A stretch of 64,000 bases of DNA, from contig NZ_VNJI01000008.1 in NCBI RefSeq assembly GCF_007786445.1, forward strand, positions 1 to 64,000. Reading direction: 5' to 3'. The notes below the pieces were generated by a model. That model was not told where the DNA came from, did not search any database, and worked only from the letters and a program-made list of their open reading frames with translations. Positions 41,436-50,263 of this stretch are shown piece by piece. Numbering within the stretch: the first letter of the stretch is position 1; each line of letters opens with the position of its first letter. This stretch comes from Paenibacillus cremeus (lineage in GTDB: Bacteria > Bacillota > Bacilli > Paenibacillales > NBRC-103111). The position numbers were made by a program, and so were the translations under genes.

Positions 41436-42227
41436 TTATGTAGCTGCCGGCTCCAGCGAAGGAAAAGCAGCGACCACATGGGCGAAGCTCTCCAGTGCTT
41501 CTTCCCCTAGCGGCGTAATCTTATAAATGCCGCGTTCGACGCGCTGGAACCAGAGGTAATAATTTTTTTGCAGCATGTCTGCCGCTGTCGGGTAGCCGGT
41601 TAGATCACGCAGCTTCTTTGGGCTTAGCGGGCCTTGCTGCTGCAGTACGCTGGCCATATGCAGCGACTTCTCGCGGTAGGCCGTCACCAGCTTGCGCCTG
41701 GTGCTGCCGCCGACATTGTAGTCGGCCTTGCGCTCTTGGAACTCCTTCACGACGCGGCCTGCGGCATATTTGTTATGGCGGGGGGGCGCCGTGAGCAGAG
41801 CCGGATCGGAGGGCGGATGGCATTCCACTTCGACTCGCGGCTTCCTGGTTTTATAAAATTGGACGGTTATCATTCCAATGCCGAGCATACCGCACAGCTT
41901 GCGCAGCTCCGGCCAGCTGGCGGAGTGCGGAGCGCGGCCTTTAGCCGGCCGCTCGAAGGCGACATAGACGGTACGGCTGAGCTTCAGCCGGTCTATGGCT
42001 TGCAGCAGCAGCGGGATGGAGAAGCTGCGCTTCAGCTCGACGATGACCGGCGGCTCCTCGCCGCGGATCGCCACCAAATCGCAGTGGCGCACCTCGCCCC
42101 GCACGTCGTAGCCGAGCTGCTCTAGGTAGGTTTTCACGGGAGCGTAGAGCTCCGTTTCACTTTTGATCGGCACGGGATGGCGGTCTCCTTCGTTCGGGTC
42201 TAGGGGAACAGGCTTATGTAGTGTCAT
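41436..42227 (-). CDS. DUF2161-type PD-(D/E)XK nuclease-like protein
   Basis: The 263-residue protein has the PD-(D/E)XK core: YDVRGEVRHCDLVAIRGEEP, then PVIVELKRSFSIPLLLQAID, where D, E and K form the metal site. RTVYVAFERP and a C-terminal winged-helix-like region (GPLSPKKLRDLTGYPTAADM) follow. This order matches DUF2161 proteins, predicted nucleases of unknown role in Bacillales. The start region PVPLDPNEGDRHPVPIKS is typical. It is divergent from the glycerol-1-phosphate dehydrogenase gene. Confidence 0.85.
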   Translation of the reverse strand: MTLHKPVPLDPNEGDRHPVPIKSETELYAPVKTYLEQLGYDVRGEVRHCDLVAIRGEEPPVIVELKRSFSIPLLLQAIDRLKLSRTVYVAFERPAKGRAPHSASWPELRKLCGMLGIGMITVQFYKTRKPRVEVECHPPSDPALLTAPPRHNKYAAGRVVKEFQERKADYNVGGSTRRKLVTAYREKSLHMASVLQQQGPLSPKKLRDLTGYPTAADMLQKNYYLWFQRVERGIYKITPLGEEALESFAHVVAAFPSLEPAAT

Positions 42228-42296
42228 TATAGCATAAATTTGGTAGGATAGATGAAACGACTAGTTCGACTAGTTCATAGGGAGCGTGTGAAACGG

Positions 42297-43643
42297 ATGG
42301 AGCATCAATGGGAACAAGCCGACCAGCTGGAGCCGTGGCTCGGGCGGAGCTTTGTGTGTGATTCGTGCGGGCGGGAGCATCGCGTGCCGCTGCGCCGGGT
42401 GGTGCTGGAGCGCGGGGCGCTGGCCGCGCTGCCGATGTATGCGCAGGAGCGGGGGCTCCGCGACCTGCTGCTGGTGTGCGACCGGCGGACCGTGGAGGCC
42501 GCCGGCCAGGCGTTGCTCAAGCTGTGCGCTGAGGCGCAGCTCCCGGCGCAGTTGTGCGTGCTCGACGATGACGAGCACGGGGAGCTCGCCGCGAGCGAGC
42601 GGGCGATCGTGCAGCTGCTGCTGCACGTGTCGCCGGCGACGCAGGCGCTGGTGGCCGTGGGCGCGGGGACGCTTCACGATATCGTGCGTTTCGCGGCCCA
42701 TCGGACCGGCCGCGTGTTCCTTAGCGTGCCGACGGCACCCTCCGTCGACGGCTTCGCTTCCACCGGCGCGCCGCTCATCCTCGGCGGCTTCAAGCAGACC
42801 ATCCCGGCTTGCGCGCCGGACGCCATCTTCGGCGACCTCGAGGTGCTGGCTCTGGCGCCGCGCCCGATGATCGCCGCCGGCTTCGGCGACATGCTGGGCA
42901 AGTACACGTCGCTGGCCGACTGGCAGCTCGGACAGCTCTTGCTGGATGAGCCGGTCTGCGAGCTCGCGGCCGAGATCACCCGGCAGGGCCTCGAGCTGTG
43001 CATCCGGCACATCGACGACATCGCCTCCGGCACCGAAGGGGGAGTAAGCAAGCTGATGGAAGGCCTGCTGCTCTCCGGCATCTCCATGCTGCTCGTGGGC
43101 CATTCCCGCCCGGCCTCCGGCGCCGAGCATCACTTGTCCCACTACTGGGAGATGCAGTTCCTGCAGGCTGGCCGCCAAGCGCTGCTGCACGGCGCCAAAG
43201 TCGGCGTCGCCGCAGTGCACATGGCGGCGCTGTACCGCGAAGCTGCCGCGCTGGACGCCCCCGCTGTGCAGGCGGCGGTGCAGCAGCGGCTCGCGTCGCC
43301 AGCTTGGCTCGCGCCGGACGGCGAAGCGGCGGCGATCCGCGCCGGCTACGGCGCCATCGCGAGCCAGGTGCTTGCGGAGAACGCCGACGCGCTGGCCCCC
43401 GCGAGCCGGGCTGCGCAGCTGCGCCAGCTCGCCGAGCGGCTGAGCCAGCGCTGGGGCGACGTCGCGGCGGTGTGCCGCCGCATGCCGGCGCCGGAGCAGC
43501 TCGCGGCGTGGCTCCAGCGCGTCGGCGGGGCGACGGCGCCCGAGCAGCTCGGCATCGAGCCGGAGCTGGTCGAGGGCAGCCTGCGCTACGCCAAGTACGT
43601 GCGCAACCGCTACACGATTTTGCGTTTGCGCGAGTGGTTGTAG
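42297..43643 (+). CDS. sn-Glycerol-1-phosphate dehydrogenase (AraM/EgsA family)
   Basis: The roughly 448-residue protein has the iron-alcohol-dehydrogenase-like fold of AraM: VAVGAGTLHDIVRFAAHRTG, then FLSVPTAPSVDGFASTGAPL, AAGFGDMLGKYTSLADWQLG, and a metal His in SGAEHHLSHYWEM. A CxxC motif near the start (FVCDSCGREH) precedes the domain. In Bacillus, AraM makes glycerol-1-phosphate for heptaprenylglyceryl lipids. The gene is extremely GC-rich relative to its surroundings, mostly at third positions and in Ala-rich stretches near the end. ATG 42297 is preferred; ATG 42252 is possible. Confidence 0.9.
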   Translation: MEHQWEQADQLEPWLGRSFVCDSCGREHRVPLRRVVLERGALAALPMYAQERGLRDLLLVCDRRTVEAAGQALLKLCAEAQLPAQLCVLDDDEHGELAASERAIVQLLLHVSPATQALVAVGAGTLHDIVRFAAHRTGRVFLSVPTAPSVDGFASTGAPLILGGFKQTIPACAPDAIFGDLEVLALAPRPMIAAGFGDMLGKYTSLADWQLGQLLLDEPVCELAAEITRQGLELCIRHIDDIASGTEGGVSKLMEGLLLSGISMLLVGHSRPASGAEHHLSHYWEMQFLQAGRQALLHGAKVGVAAVHMAALYREAAALDAPAVQAAVQQRLASPAWLAPDGEAAAIRAGYGAIASQVLAENADALAPASRAAQLRQLAERLSQRWGDVAAVCRRMPAPEQLAAWLQRVGGATAPEQLGIEPELVEGSLRYAKYVRNRYTILRLREWL

Positions 43644-43754
43644 CATTGGCGGGAGAAGGGGAAACGTAAGTCGCATGAGGTGCGGTTGGGCAAGCGTTGG
43701 CGGAAGTAGGTAACTATATACGCCATATGCGGGGCAATCCATCAGCCCCGACTG

Positions 43755-44035
43755 ACCAAGAGCGCGTTCGCGCTCCCCGCGCTGCCAGCAAAGCGGAAAA
43801 GCCGCGTTAGAGCGCATCCGCGCCGCCCCGCGTTACCAGCAAAGCGGAAAAGCCGCGTTAGAGCGCATCCGCGCCGCCCCGCGTTGCCAGCAAAGCGGAA
43901 AAGCCGCGCTAAAGCGCATCCGCGTGGCCCCGCGTGACCAGAAAGCGGAAAAGCTGCGCTAGAGCGCATCCGCGTGGCCCCGCGTTGCAGCAAAGCGGAA
44001 AAGCCGCGCTAGAGCGCCCCCACGCCGCCTCGCCA
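43755..44035. repeat. 51-bp tandem repeat array, about five units
   Basis: The motif CAGCAAAGCGGAAAAGC recurs at 43786, 43837, 43888, 43939 (missing two bases) and 43988, giving periods of 51, 51, 51 and 49. Each unit also holds GAGCGCATCCGCG and CCCCGCGT, and a short GCGG-AAAAG-CCGC hairpin. Units differ by a few substitutions. All minus-strand frames through the array stay open because of the 51-base period, but there is no convincing start or product. Confidence 0.9.
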
Positions 44036-44039
44036 TACC

Positions 44040-44638
44040 TGAAACGCGGATAATCCGCGTTACAACGCCTCCTGGCCCCGCGCCCACGTAAATGCCCCAG
44101 ATCCGTCCGGACCATGTCCCGACGGTCTTTTTGACATGCGCTGGCCGCGCGAGACTCATATTTTTGCCTGGCGGCGGTCTAGAACTGGTGGGTCCAAGCA
44201 TAAAGTGTTGTTTGAAGACGCCTTTTGCGAGTCAGTTGACGAGAAAGGACAGAGAGGGTGCGGGGGATGATTTTATTGAATTTGTCTTAAAATTTCGGTC
44301 AACTTACTCTCCACTCTTGCATAGGTATTTAATACACTTCGCAATTAATAAAAGAGGTTAAGGATGATGACATGAGCGCTCCTTAGGCTTTCGACGTTGA
44401 AGAAATGGGTTGTACCGCGAGAAACGCACGGGTGTGCAGGAGGCTGCAAGCAGCACTGCATGTTCGGGGAGCCCATCCTGGTGAGGCTGAGGCTCTAGTG
44501 TAGGCTGGATTGAAGAATGCTTGCATGACAACTTTAGAAGCGGATGCTGCAAAGCCGTTCGGCTGCGTTTTCGCATCATCTAAGACGTGTCCTTACGAAG
44601 CTGGTTTTGCCCCGCAAAACCCGGAGGAGGTTTGAATC
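44040..44638 (+). other. Long leader region of prkA
   Basis: There is no supported gene. The region holds several inverted repeats. GATGC (44543-44547) pairs with GCATC (44573-44577) enclosing AGCC-GTTC-GGCT. A perfect GGTTTTGC-CCC-GCAAAACC hairpin at 44603-44621 ends one base before the ribosome site GGAGGAGG (44623-44630). The hairpin next to the ribosome site suggests control of translation start. I cannot assign it to a known riboswitch class. Confidence 0.5.
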
Positions 44639-46534
44639 ATGAACTTATTTAAGAAGATCGCCGATTACCGCACGGAAACCGAAAGGCTGGCTTGGACTGG
44701 AACCTTCGCCGAATACATTCAGAAGCTCCGAGAAAATCCTCGCCTGGCCATGACGGCACATTCGCGGGTGTACGAGATGATAGCCTCCCATGGGATCGTG
44801 GAGGAGAACGGGCGCCGTAAATACAATTTCTTTGAGAAAGAAATTTTCGGGCTCGATTCGGCCATGGAGAAGCTCGTGGAGGAATATTTCCACTCTGCGG
44901 CGCGCCGGCTCGACGTACGCAAGCGGATTTTGCTGCTGATGGGGCCGGTCAGCGGTGGTAAGTCCACCATCGTGACGGTTCTCAAGCGTGGACTGGAGCA
45001 GTTCTCGCGCACCGATGACGGCGCCGTCTTCGCGATCAAGGGCTGCCCGATGCACGAGGAGCCGCTGCACCTGATTCCGATTGAGCTGCGCCCAGATGTG
45101 GAGCAGGAGCTAGGGGTCAAAATCGAAGGCAACCTGTGTCCTTCCTGCCAGATTCGGCTCCGAGAAGAGTATAATGGCCGCATCGAGGATGTGCTAGTGG
45201 AGCGCGTGCTGATCTCCGAGGATAATCGGATCGGTATCGGTACCTTCAGTCCCTCCGACCCGAAATCGCAGGACATCGCCGACTTGACGGGCAGCATCGA
45301 CTTTTCGACGATCACCCAGTACGGCTCGGAATCCGATCCGCGGGCGTACCGGTTTGACGGCGAGCTGAACAAAGCGAACCGCGGTCTGATGGAATTCCAG
45401 GAGATGCTCAAGTGCGACGAGAAGTTCCTTTGGAACCTGTTGTCGCTGACACAGGAAGGCAATTTCAAGGCCGGCCGCTTCGCGCTCATCTCCGCCGACG
45501 AGCTCATCATCGCGCATACGAACGAATCCGAGTACAAATCGTTCATCTCCAATAAGAAGAACGAGGCGCTGCAGTCGCGGATGATCGTCATGCCGATTCC
45601 TTACAACCTCAAGGTATCCGAGGAGGAAAAAATCTACGGCAAGCTGATCAAGCAAAGCGACATGAAGCACGTGCATATTGCTCCGCACAGCTTGCGGGCC
45701 GCTGCGATATTCTCCATCCTGACCCGGCTCAAGGAGTCGAAGAAGCAGGGCATGGATCTCGTGAAAAAAATGCGCATGTACGATGGCGAAGAAGTCGAGG
45801 GCTACAAAGAAGCCGATCTAAAAGAAATGCAAAACGAGTACAGCGAGGAAGGCATGACCGGGATCGACCCGCGCTATGTCATCAACCGGATTTCCAGTGC
45901 TCTGATCCGCCACGACCTTGAATTCATCAATGCGCTGGATGTGCTGCGGGCGCTCAAGGATGGGCTTGACCAGCACCCGTCAATCACCAAGGAGGAGCGG
46001 GAGCGCTACCTCAACTTCATCTCGATTGCGCGCAAGGAATACGATGAGCTCGCCAAAAAAGAAGTGCAAAAAGCGTTCGTTTACTCCTTCGACGAGTCCG
46101 CCAAAACGCTGTTTAACAATTACCTGGATAACATCGAGGCCTACTGCAACTGGCAAAAAATCAAGGATCCGTTAACCGGCGAGGAGATGGATCCGGACGA
46201 AAGGCTGATGCGCTCCATCGAGGAGCAGATCGGCATCTCGGAAAATGCGAAGAAGGCGTTCCGCGAAGAAATTCTCATCCGCATGTCCTCGTATTCCCGT
46301 AAGGGCAAGCGGTTCGACTACAGCAGCCACGAGCGGCTGCGGGAAGCGATCGAGAAGAAGCTGTTCACCGATCTGAAGGATATCGTGAAGATCACCACGT
46401 CGACCAAAACGCCGGATGAAAACCAGCTGAAGCGCATCAACGAAGTCATCAAGCGGCTGGTGGAAGAGCACGGATACACGACGGCTTCGGCCAATGAGCT
46501 GCTGCGCTATGTCGGCAGTCTGCTGAACCGATAA
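44639..46534 (+). CDS. prkA: PrkA-type serine protein kinase / AAA+ protein
   Basis: The 631-residue protein has the PrkA AAA domain with Walker A in LLLMGPVSGGKSTIVTVLKR. A CPMHEEPLHLIP region and CPSCQ follow, then a long C-terminal PrkA kinase-like domain ending in RYVGSLLNR. MNLFKKIADYRTETERLAWT is the family opening and the length is standard. PrkA acts in the forespore/stationary-phase programme of Bacillus and has been described as a kinase and as a Lon-like AAA protein. The usual neighbour yhbH is not adjacent. It starts behind GGAGGAGG after a structured leader. Confidence 0.96.
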   Translation: MNLFKKIADYRTETERLAWTGTFAEYIQKLRENPRLAMTAHSRVYEMIASHGIVEENGRRKYNFFEKEIFGLDSAMEKLVEEYFHSAARRLDVRKRILLLMGPVSGGKSTIVTVLKRGLEQFSRTDDGAVFAIKGCPMHEEPLHLIPIELRPDVEQELGVKIEGNLCPSCQIRLREEYNGRIEDVLVERVLISEDNRIGIGTFSPSDPKSQDIADLTGSIDFSTITQYGSESDPRAYRFDGELNKANRGLMEFQEMLKCDEKFLWNLLSLTQEGNFKAGRFALISADELIIAHTNESEYKSFISNKKNEALQSRMIVMPIPYNLKVSEEEKIYGKLIKQSDMKHVHIAPHSLRAAAIFSILTRLKESKKQGMDLVKKMRMYDGEEVEGYKEADLKEMQNEYSEEGMTGIDPRYVINRISSALIRHDLEFINALDVLRALKDGLDQHPSITKEERERYLNFISIARKEYDELAKKEVQKAFVYSFDESAKTLFNNYLDNIEAYCNWQKIKDPLTGEEMDPDERLMRSIEEQIGISENAKKAFREEILIRMSSYSRKGKRFDYSSHERLREAIEKKLFTDLKDIVKITTSTKTPDENQLKRINEVIKRLVEEHGYTTASANELLRYVGSLLNR

Positions 46535-46546
46535 GCCTATGATCAT

Positions 46547-46585
46547 AAAGACAACTTCCTGTGGAGAGAAGGAAGTTGTCTTTTT
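46547..46585 (+). terminator. Intrinsic terminator of prkA
   Basis: AAAGACAACTTCC pairs with GGAAGTTGTCTTT across an 11-base loop, followed by TTC and more T. Confidence 0.92.
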
Positions 46586-46599
46586 CTTTGTCGTTAGCA

Positions 46600-46990
46600 C
46601 TTATTGACTTTTGCGTGACGCTCATGCGGGTGGAGCTGGTGACGGGCTCCGCCATGATTTTGAAGTGCACCGAGCAGGGACTGTTGACAAAGTCCTCGGC
46701 TAAATAAAACGCTGATGATTCACTACAATATATAGTGGATCATCAGCGTTTTCACTTCTAAATGTTGTATCACTCAGAAGTGAAATGCCGTTTGTCAACA
46801 GTCCCAGCAGGAGGACTTTTTGAAAATTTTGTTCGAGACGGTGTCTGCCTTCGGTACGGTCGGCTACATACTAGGCCTCACCACCGACTTATCGGTGCCC
46901 TGCACGGTGCTGCTGATTTTTCTAATGTTCGCCGGTCGGCTCAGCCCGCTCACCATCGCTTACGCGATCCATCCTGAGGGAATATTATGA
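46600..46990 (+). pseudogene. Relic of a KtrB/TrkH-type potassium transporter, split by a MITE
   Basis: Before the MITE the frame reads VELVTGSAMILKCTEQ. After it, in register once the MITE and one target copy are removed, it continues EDFLKILFETVSAFGTVGY, then LLIFLMFAGRLSPLTIAYAI and a stop at 46988. FETVSAFGTVG is the last selectivity-filter loop of KtrB/TrkH potassium channels. Only about the last 80 of some 450 residues remain, so the gene was already truncated or lost its 5' part by another event. Confidence 0.8.
46677..46805. mobile_element. 129-bp MITE with 15-bp terminal inverted repeats
   Basis: GGGACTGTTGACAAA (46677-46691) is the exact reverse complement of TTTGTCAACAGTCCC (46791-46805). 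The 4-bp target duplication AGCA flanks it (46673-46676 and 46806-46809). Inside are two stems: AAAACGCTGATGAT with ATCATCAGCGTTTT, and TTCACTTC with GAAGTGAA. There is no coding capacity. A half copy is at 8678-8736. The parent transposase is not in this window. Confidence 0.92.
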
Positions 46991-47033
46991 TCGGCTAGCG
47001 TATGAATATTTTCGCACGCTTTATTATAGAAGC

Positions 47034-47080
47034 AAAAACGGGAGATAAAGGAACGGTAAGTCCCTCTATCCCCCGTTATT
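47034..47080 (-). terminator. Terminator of the sensor kinase gene
   Basis: On the minus strand ACGGGGGATA pairs with TATCTCCCGT, with an inner GGGA/TCC pairing and a following TTTTTG run. It lies 16 bases beyond the kinase stop. Confidence 0.8.
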
Positions 47081-47095
47081 TCATTAAGAGCTGGA

Positions 47096-48646
47096 TTAAC
47101 CTCTGGCTTGCCTTTTGGCGGCGGGCATCTTAATTTCTACGGTCGTTCCCTTGCCCAGCTCGCTGAAAATCCGCATCTGGCCCCCGTGATTTTCGATGAT
47201 TTTAAACGTCACCATCAGTCCCAGTCCGGTGCCTTTTTCCTTGGTCGTATAGAACGGCTCTCCGAGTCTTGGAATGCGATCCTCCGGAATCCCACACCCG
47301 TTATCGCTAAAGCGCATCAGCAGCTGTCCGTCCTCCGCCGTGACGATTGAGATATGAATTTCCCCGCCTTCCGGCATGGATTCGATGGCATTATTCAATA
47401 TATTGATAAACACTTGCTTGATTTGATTCTCGTCGCATTTGATTGTCGGCACGTCCGGCTTGGCTTCGGTCGTAATATTCACATTATGAATGAGTGCCTG
47501 GGAGCCGGTCAGCATGATGGTGTTGTGCAAGATCGTCGGCACGTCCTTCGTCTGAAAGCGCACGGACTGCGGCTTGGCAATGACCAGAAATTCGCTGACG
47601 ATAAAATTAATGCGGTCCAGCTCCTCCTGCATGATGGAGAAGTAGCTGTCGAAGCCCTCGACCTTGGACTGCATGAGCTGTACAAAACCTTTGAGCGAGG
47701 TTAGCGGGTTGCGAATTTCGTGTGCGACACCGGCGGCCATTTGACCGACGATCGACAGCTTCTCGGAGCGCAAAATCATTTCTTCCGCCCGCTTGCGTTC
47801 GCTGATATCTTGGCAAATCATATAGACGCCTGCGATTTGTTTGTTCACGAAGATTGGAAAGCTTTCGACGCTCAGTTCTACGGGACGCTCGTCCTTGCTG
47901 ATGAACGTGATTTCAAATTGTGGGGTCGCCCCCTTGACCGTTTCTTCAAACCACGTAGCCATCAGCTCGTGATGCTCCGGCGTTACGAGCAGGTCGAGTG
48001 TTTTTTGAAGCAAATCGTCCTCTGTGTAGCCCATCACCTCGAACATGGCCGGATTGACGCTTGTGATGAGTCCATTCAAGTTCAAGGAGAGAATCGGATC
48101 GGGATTGTGCTCGAACAGCGACTTGTATCGCAGCTCGCTTTCCTCCAGCCGCAGCTCGGCCTTCTTCTTCTCGTAGAGCGCTTTAATCATGGCGTAGGAG
48201 CGGGCAAACCGGTAATCCTCTTCCTGGGCCAAAATCGTCTCGAAGATCGCATCATCCTCTTCGTTTTCCGGTACGCCGTGCCCCAGATTCTTCATCTTGG
48301 CCAGCAGGTTCATCACGTTGACGATATGATCGCCGTGAATCCAGGCGGCAGAAGCCGTCTTATACCGGGAGGAAGTGTCGGATTTCAGCGTCACAATGCC
48401 TTTGCGGGCGTCGTAATCGGTTACATGATTCATATTGACGACATTCATTTGATCAATGAGCCGAAAGCCTTCCTCGAACAGCCATTCTTCAAACGCATCG
48501 ATGGAGGCCGCCCAATAATACTTGTCCGTCAGCGTATGGATGATGTACTCTTTGTCCCGAATGCATTCGATTTTTACTACATCATCGGATGGAATGATGA
48601 GGATGTCGGAGCTTTTTTTGTCACGAATCACTGGGATTTTTTGCAT
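47096..48646 (-). CDS. PAS-domain histidine kinase with N-terminal LytTR-like domain
   Basis: The 516-residue soluble kinase has three parts. Residues 12-95 read like a LytTR DNA-binding domain (DILIIPSDDVVKIECIRDKE, then YYWAASIDAFEEWLFEEGF, and NVVNMNHVTDYD). Residues about 165-295 are a PAS/PAC domain (LFEHNPDPILSLNLNGLITS). Then come HisKA with the phospho-acceptor in MAAGVAHEIRNPLTSLKGFV and HATPase (NILNNAIESMPEGG, GCGIPEDRIPRLGEPFYTTK, GTGLGLMV). The kinase half resembles sporulation kinases of the KinA/KinE type. There is no membrane helix. LytTR at the N-terminus of a kinase is unusual. Confidence 0.88.
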   Translation of the reverse strand: MQKIPVIRDKKSSDILIIPSDDVVKIECIRDKEYIIHTLTDKYYWAASIDAFEEWLFEEGFRLIDQMNVVNMNHVTDYDARKGIVTLKSDTSSRYKTASAAWIHGDHIVNVMNLLAKMKNLGHGVPENEEDDAIFETILAQEEDYRFARSYAMIKALYEKKKAELRLEESELRYKSLFEHNPDPILSLNLNGLITSVNPAMFEVMGYTEDDLLQKTLDLLVTPEHHELMATWFEETVKGATPQFEITFISKDERPVELSVESFPIFVNKQIAGVYMICQDISERKRAEEMILRSEKLSIVGQMAAGVAHEIRNPLTSLKGFVQLMQSKVEGFDSYFSIMQEELDRINFIVSEFLVIAKPQSVRFQTKDVPTILHNTIMLTGSQALIHNVNITTEAKPDVPTIKCDENQIKQVFINILNNAIESMPEGGEIHISIVTAEDGQLLMRFSDNGCGIPEDRIPRLGEPFYTTKEKGTGLGLMVTFKIIENHGGQMRIFSELGKGTTVEIKMPAAKRQARG

Positions 48647-48711
48647 TAAATGTGATCACCCGCCTGTCCGCATTCGCTTCATTATAACATGGAAATTCAT
48701 GGGATAACAGA

Positions 48712-50001
48712 TCAAAGCAAGAGCCTGAAATAAAGGCCTAGCAAGGTGATGAGCAAGGTAGGAAGCGTCAGCGCCAGACCGGTCTTAAAATAGGCCGACC
48801 AGCCGATATATACCTGCTTTCGTGCCAAAATATGAAGCCAGAGCAGCGTAGCTAAAGAGCCGATCGGCGTTATTTTGGGGCCCAAATCGCAGCCGATGAC
48901 ATTGGCGTAGATCAGCGCTTCGCGTACCGGACCCTCGATGACCGAGGCATCCACAGCTAAGGCTCCGATCATAACCGAGGGCAGGTTATTCATGATGGAC
49001 GAAAGGACGGCGGCGAGCATACCCATGCCCAAGGTGGCCGCCAGTGGACCATAGCTGGATAGGTGCTCGATTCCGGCGCTAAGCCAATTGGTGAATCCGG
49101 CATTTTTAAGCCCGTAGACCACCACATACATCCCGATGGAAAAAATGACGATCGACCAGGGGGCTTGCTTCAGCATCCGGCCGGCTTTCATTAATCCGCT
49201 GCGGTGGGCAAACCAGGTCAGCAATAAGGCGGTGAATCCCGCAACCGCGCAAACCGGTATCCCATAGGCTTCGCTGAACAAGTAGCCGAGAAACAGGATC
49301 AGCAGGACGAACCACGCCAGCTTGAATAAGGTGCGATTTTTGACGACCTCCATCGGCTGCTTCGCAAGGGACAAATCGTAATGGGTCGGGATCTGTTTGC
49401 GGTAATACAAATAGAGTACGCCTGAGCTGGCGAGCAGCGAGATCAGGTTTGGAAACAGCAAAATGGACGCATAATCCGTGAACGAGATATTAAAAAAGTC
49501 CGCGGACACAATGTTGACCAAATTGCTGATGATCAGCGGGATCGACGTCGTATCGGCAATAAAGCCGCTCGCCATGACAAAGGGAAGCACGATGGGAGCC
49601 GGAAGCTTCAGCGCTCTGACCTGGGCCAGCACGATAGGCGTCAAAATGAGAGCCGCACCGTCATTGGCGAAAAAGCAGGACACAACTGAACCCAGCAAAA
49701 TCGTAAAAATGTAAAGCTTCACCCCGTTGCCACCGGCAAAGCGAACCATGTGCAGGGCAGACCATTCAAAAAAGCCAAGCTCGTCTAAAATCAGAGAGAT
49801 TACAATTAGTGCTACGAAAGTTAAGGTCGCATTCCAGACGATGTGTGTAACGGCCAGCACGTCCGTCCAGGTGACGACACCGAAGAGCAGTGCTGCAACG
49901 GCCCCCCCGAGGGCGGGCCAGGCGATACTGAGACCGCGAGGCTGCCAAATGATAAGCGTCATCGTAGCTGCGAATAACAAGAATGATATGACTGCGGTCA
50001 T
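48712..50001 (-). CDS. ArsB/NhaD-type (ion transporter superfamily) membrane protein
   Basis: The 429-residue protein has about 11-12 helices and ArsB signatures: SCFFANDGAALILTPIVLAQ, then MASGFIADTTSIPLIISNLV, and IMNNLPSVMIGALA with CDLGPKITPIGSLATLLWL. Those Asn/Asp/Pro motifs line the anion path in ArsB. It starts at ATG 50001 behind GGAGGC. No arsR, arsC or arsA is adjacent, so it may export arsenite or serve another anion. It stands alone between the kinase and the polysaccharide locus. Confidence 0.9.
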   Translation of the reverse strand: MTAVISFLLFAATMTLIIWQPRGLSIAWPALGGAVAALLFGVVTWTDVLAVTHIVWNATLTFVALIVISLILDELGFFEWSALHMVRFAGGNGVKLYIFTILLGSVVSCFFANDGAALILTPIVLAQVRALKLPAPIVLPFVMASGFIADTTSIPLIISNLVNIVSADFFNISFTDYASILLFPNLISLLASSGVLYLYYRKQIPTHYDLSLAKQPMEVVKNRTLFKLAWFVLLILFLGYLFSEAYGIPVCAVAGFTALLLTWFAHRSGLMKAGRMLKQAPWSIVIFSIGMYVVVYGLKNAGFTNWLSAGIEHLSSYGPLAATLGMGMLAAVLSSIMNNLPSVMIGALAVDASVIEGPVREALIYANVIGCDLGPKITPIGSLATLLWLHILARKQVYIGWSAYFKTGLALTLPTLLITLLGLYFRLLL

Positions 50002-50263
50002 AGAAGCCTCCGTAAAGTTTGACAGTTCTTTCATTATATCGCCACCGGAAAGGCTAGTAAATGAGATTACAATAATTAAATTTGCAAAGGATCAATAGAT
50101 TTAATGGAAGACAAGTTTCGATGAAAATCGATATAATCATTTCATAGGTTTGTAACATTTTCTGGGTATATTGTATCTAAACACACGGATTTCGGACCGA
50201 TCATTAAATAGAATAGATGAATAGACATTGGCATCAGACTACGGCGGAAGTAGGAGTTAAGAC

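Noticed and set aside
42270-43817. 515-codon minus-strand frame opposite the AraM-type gene
   Set aside because: It is a shadow frame caused by high GC content; the plus-strand frame has full family motifs.
43742-44201. Long minus-strand frames over the 51-bp repeats
   Set aside because: They stay open only because the repeat period is a multiple of three. There is no ribosome site or family similarity.
44409-44440. T-box-like string GGGTTGTACCGCG in the prkA leader
   Set aside because: It has one mismatch to the T-box consensus exactly in the UGGN part needed for tRNA pairing. There is no terminator/antiterminator pair, and prkA is not a T-box type gene.
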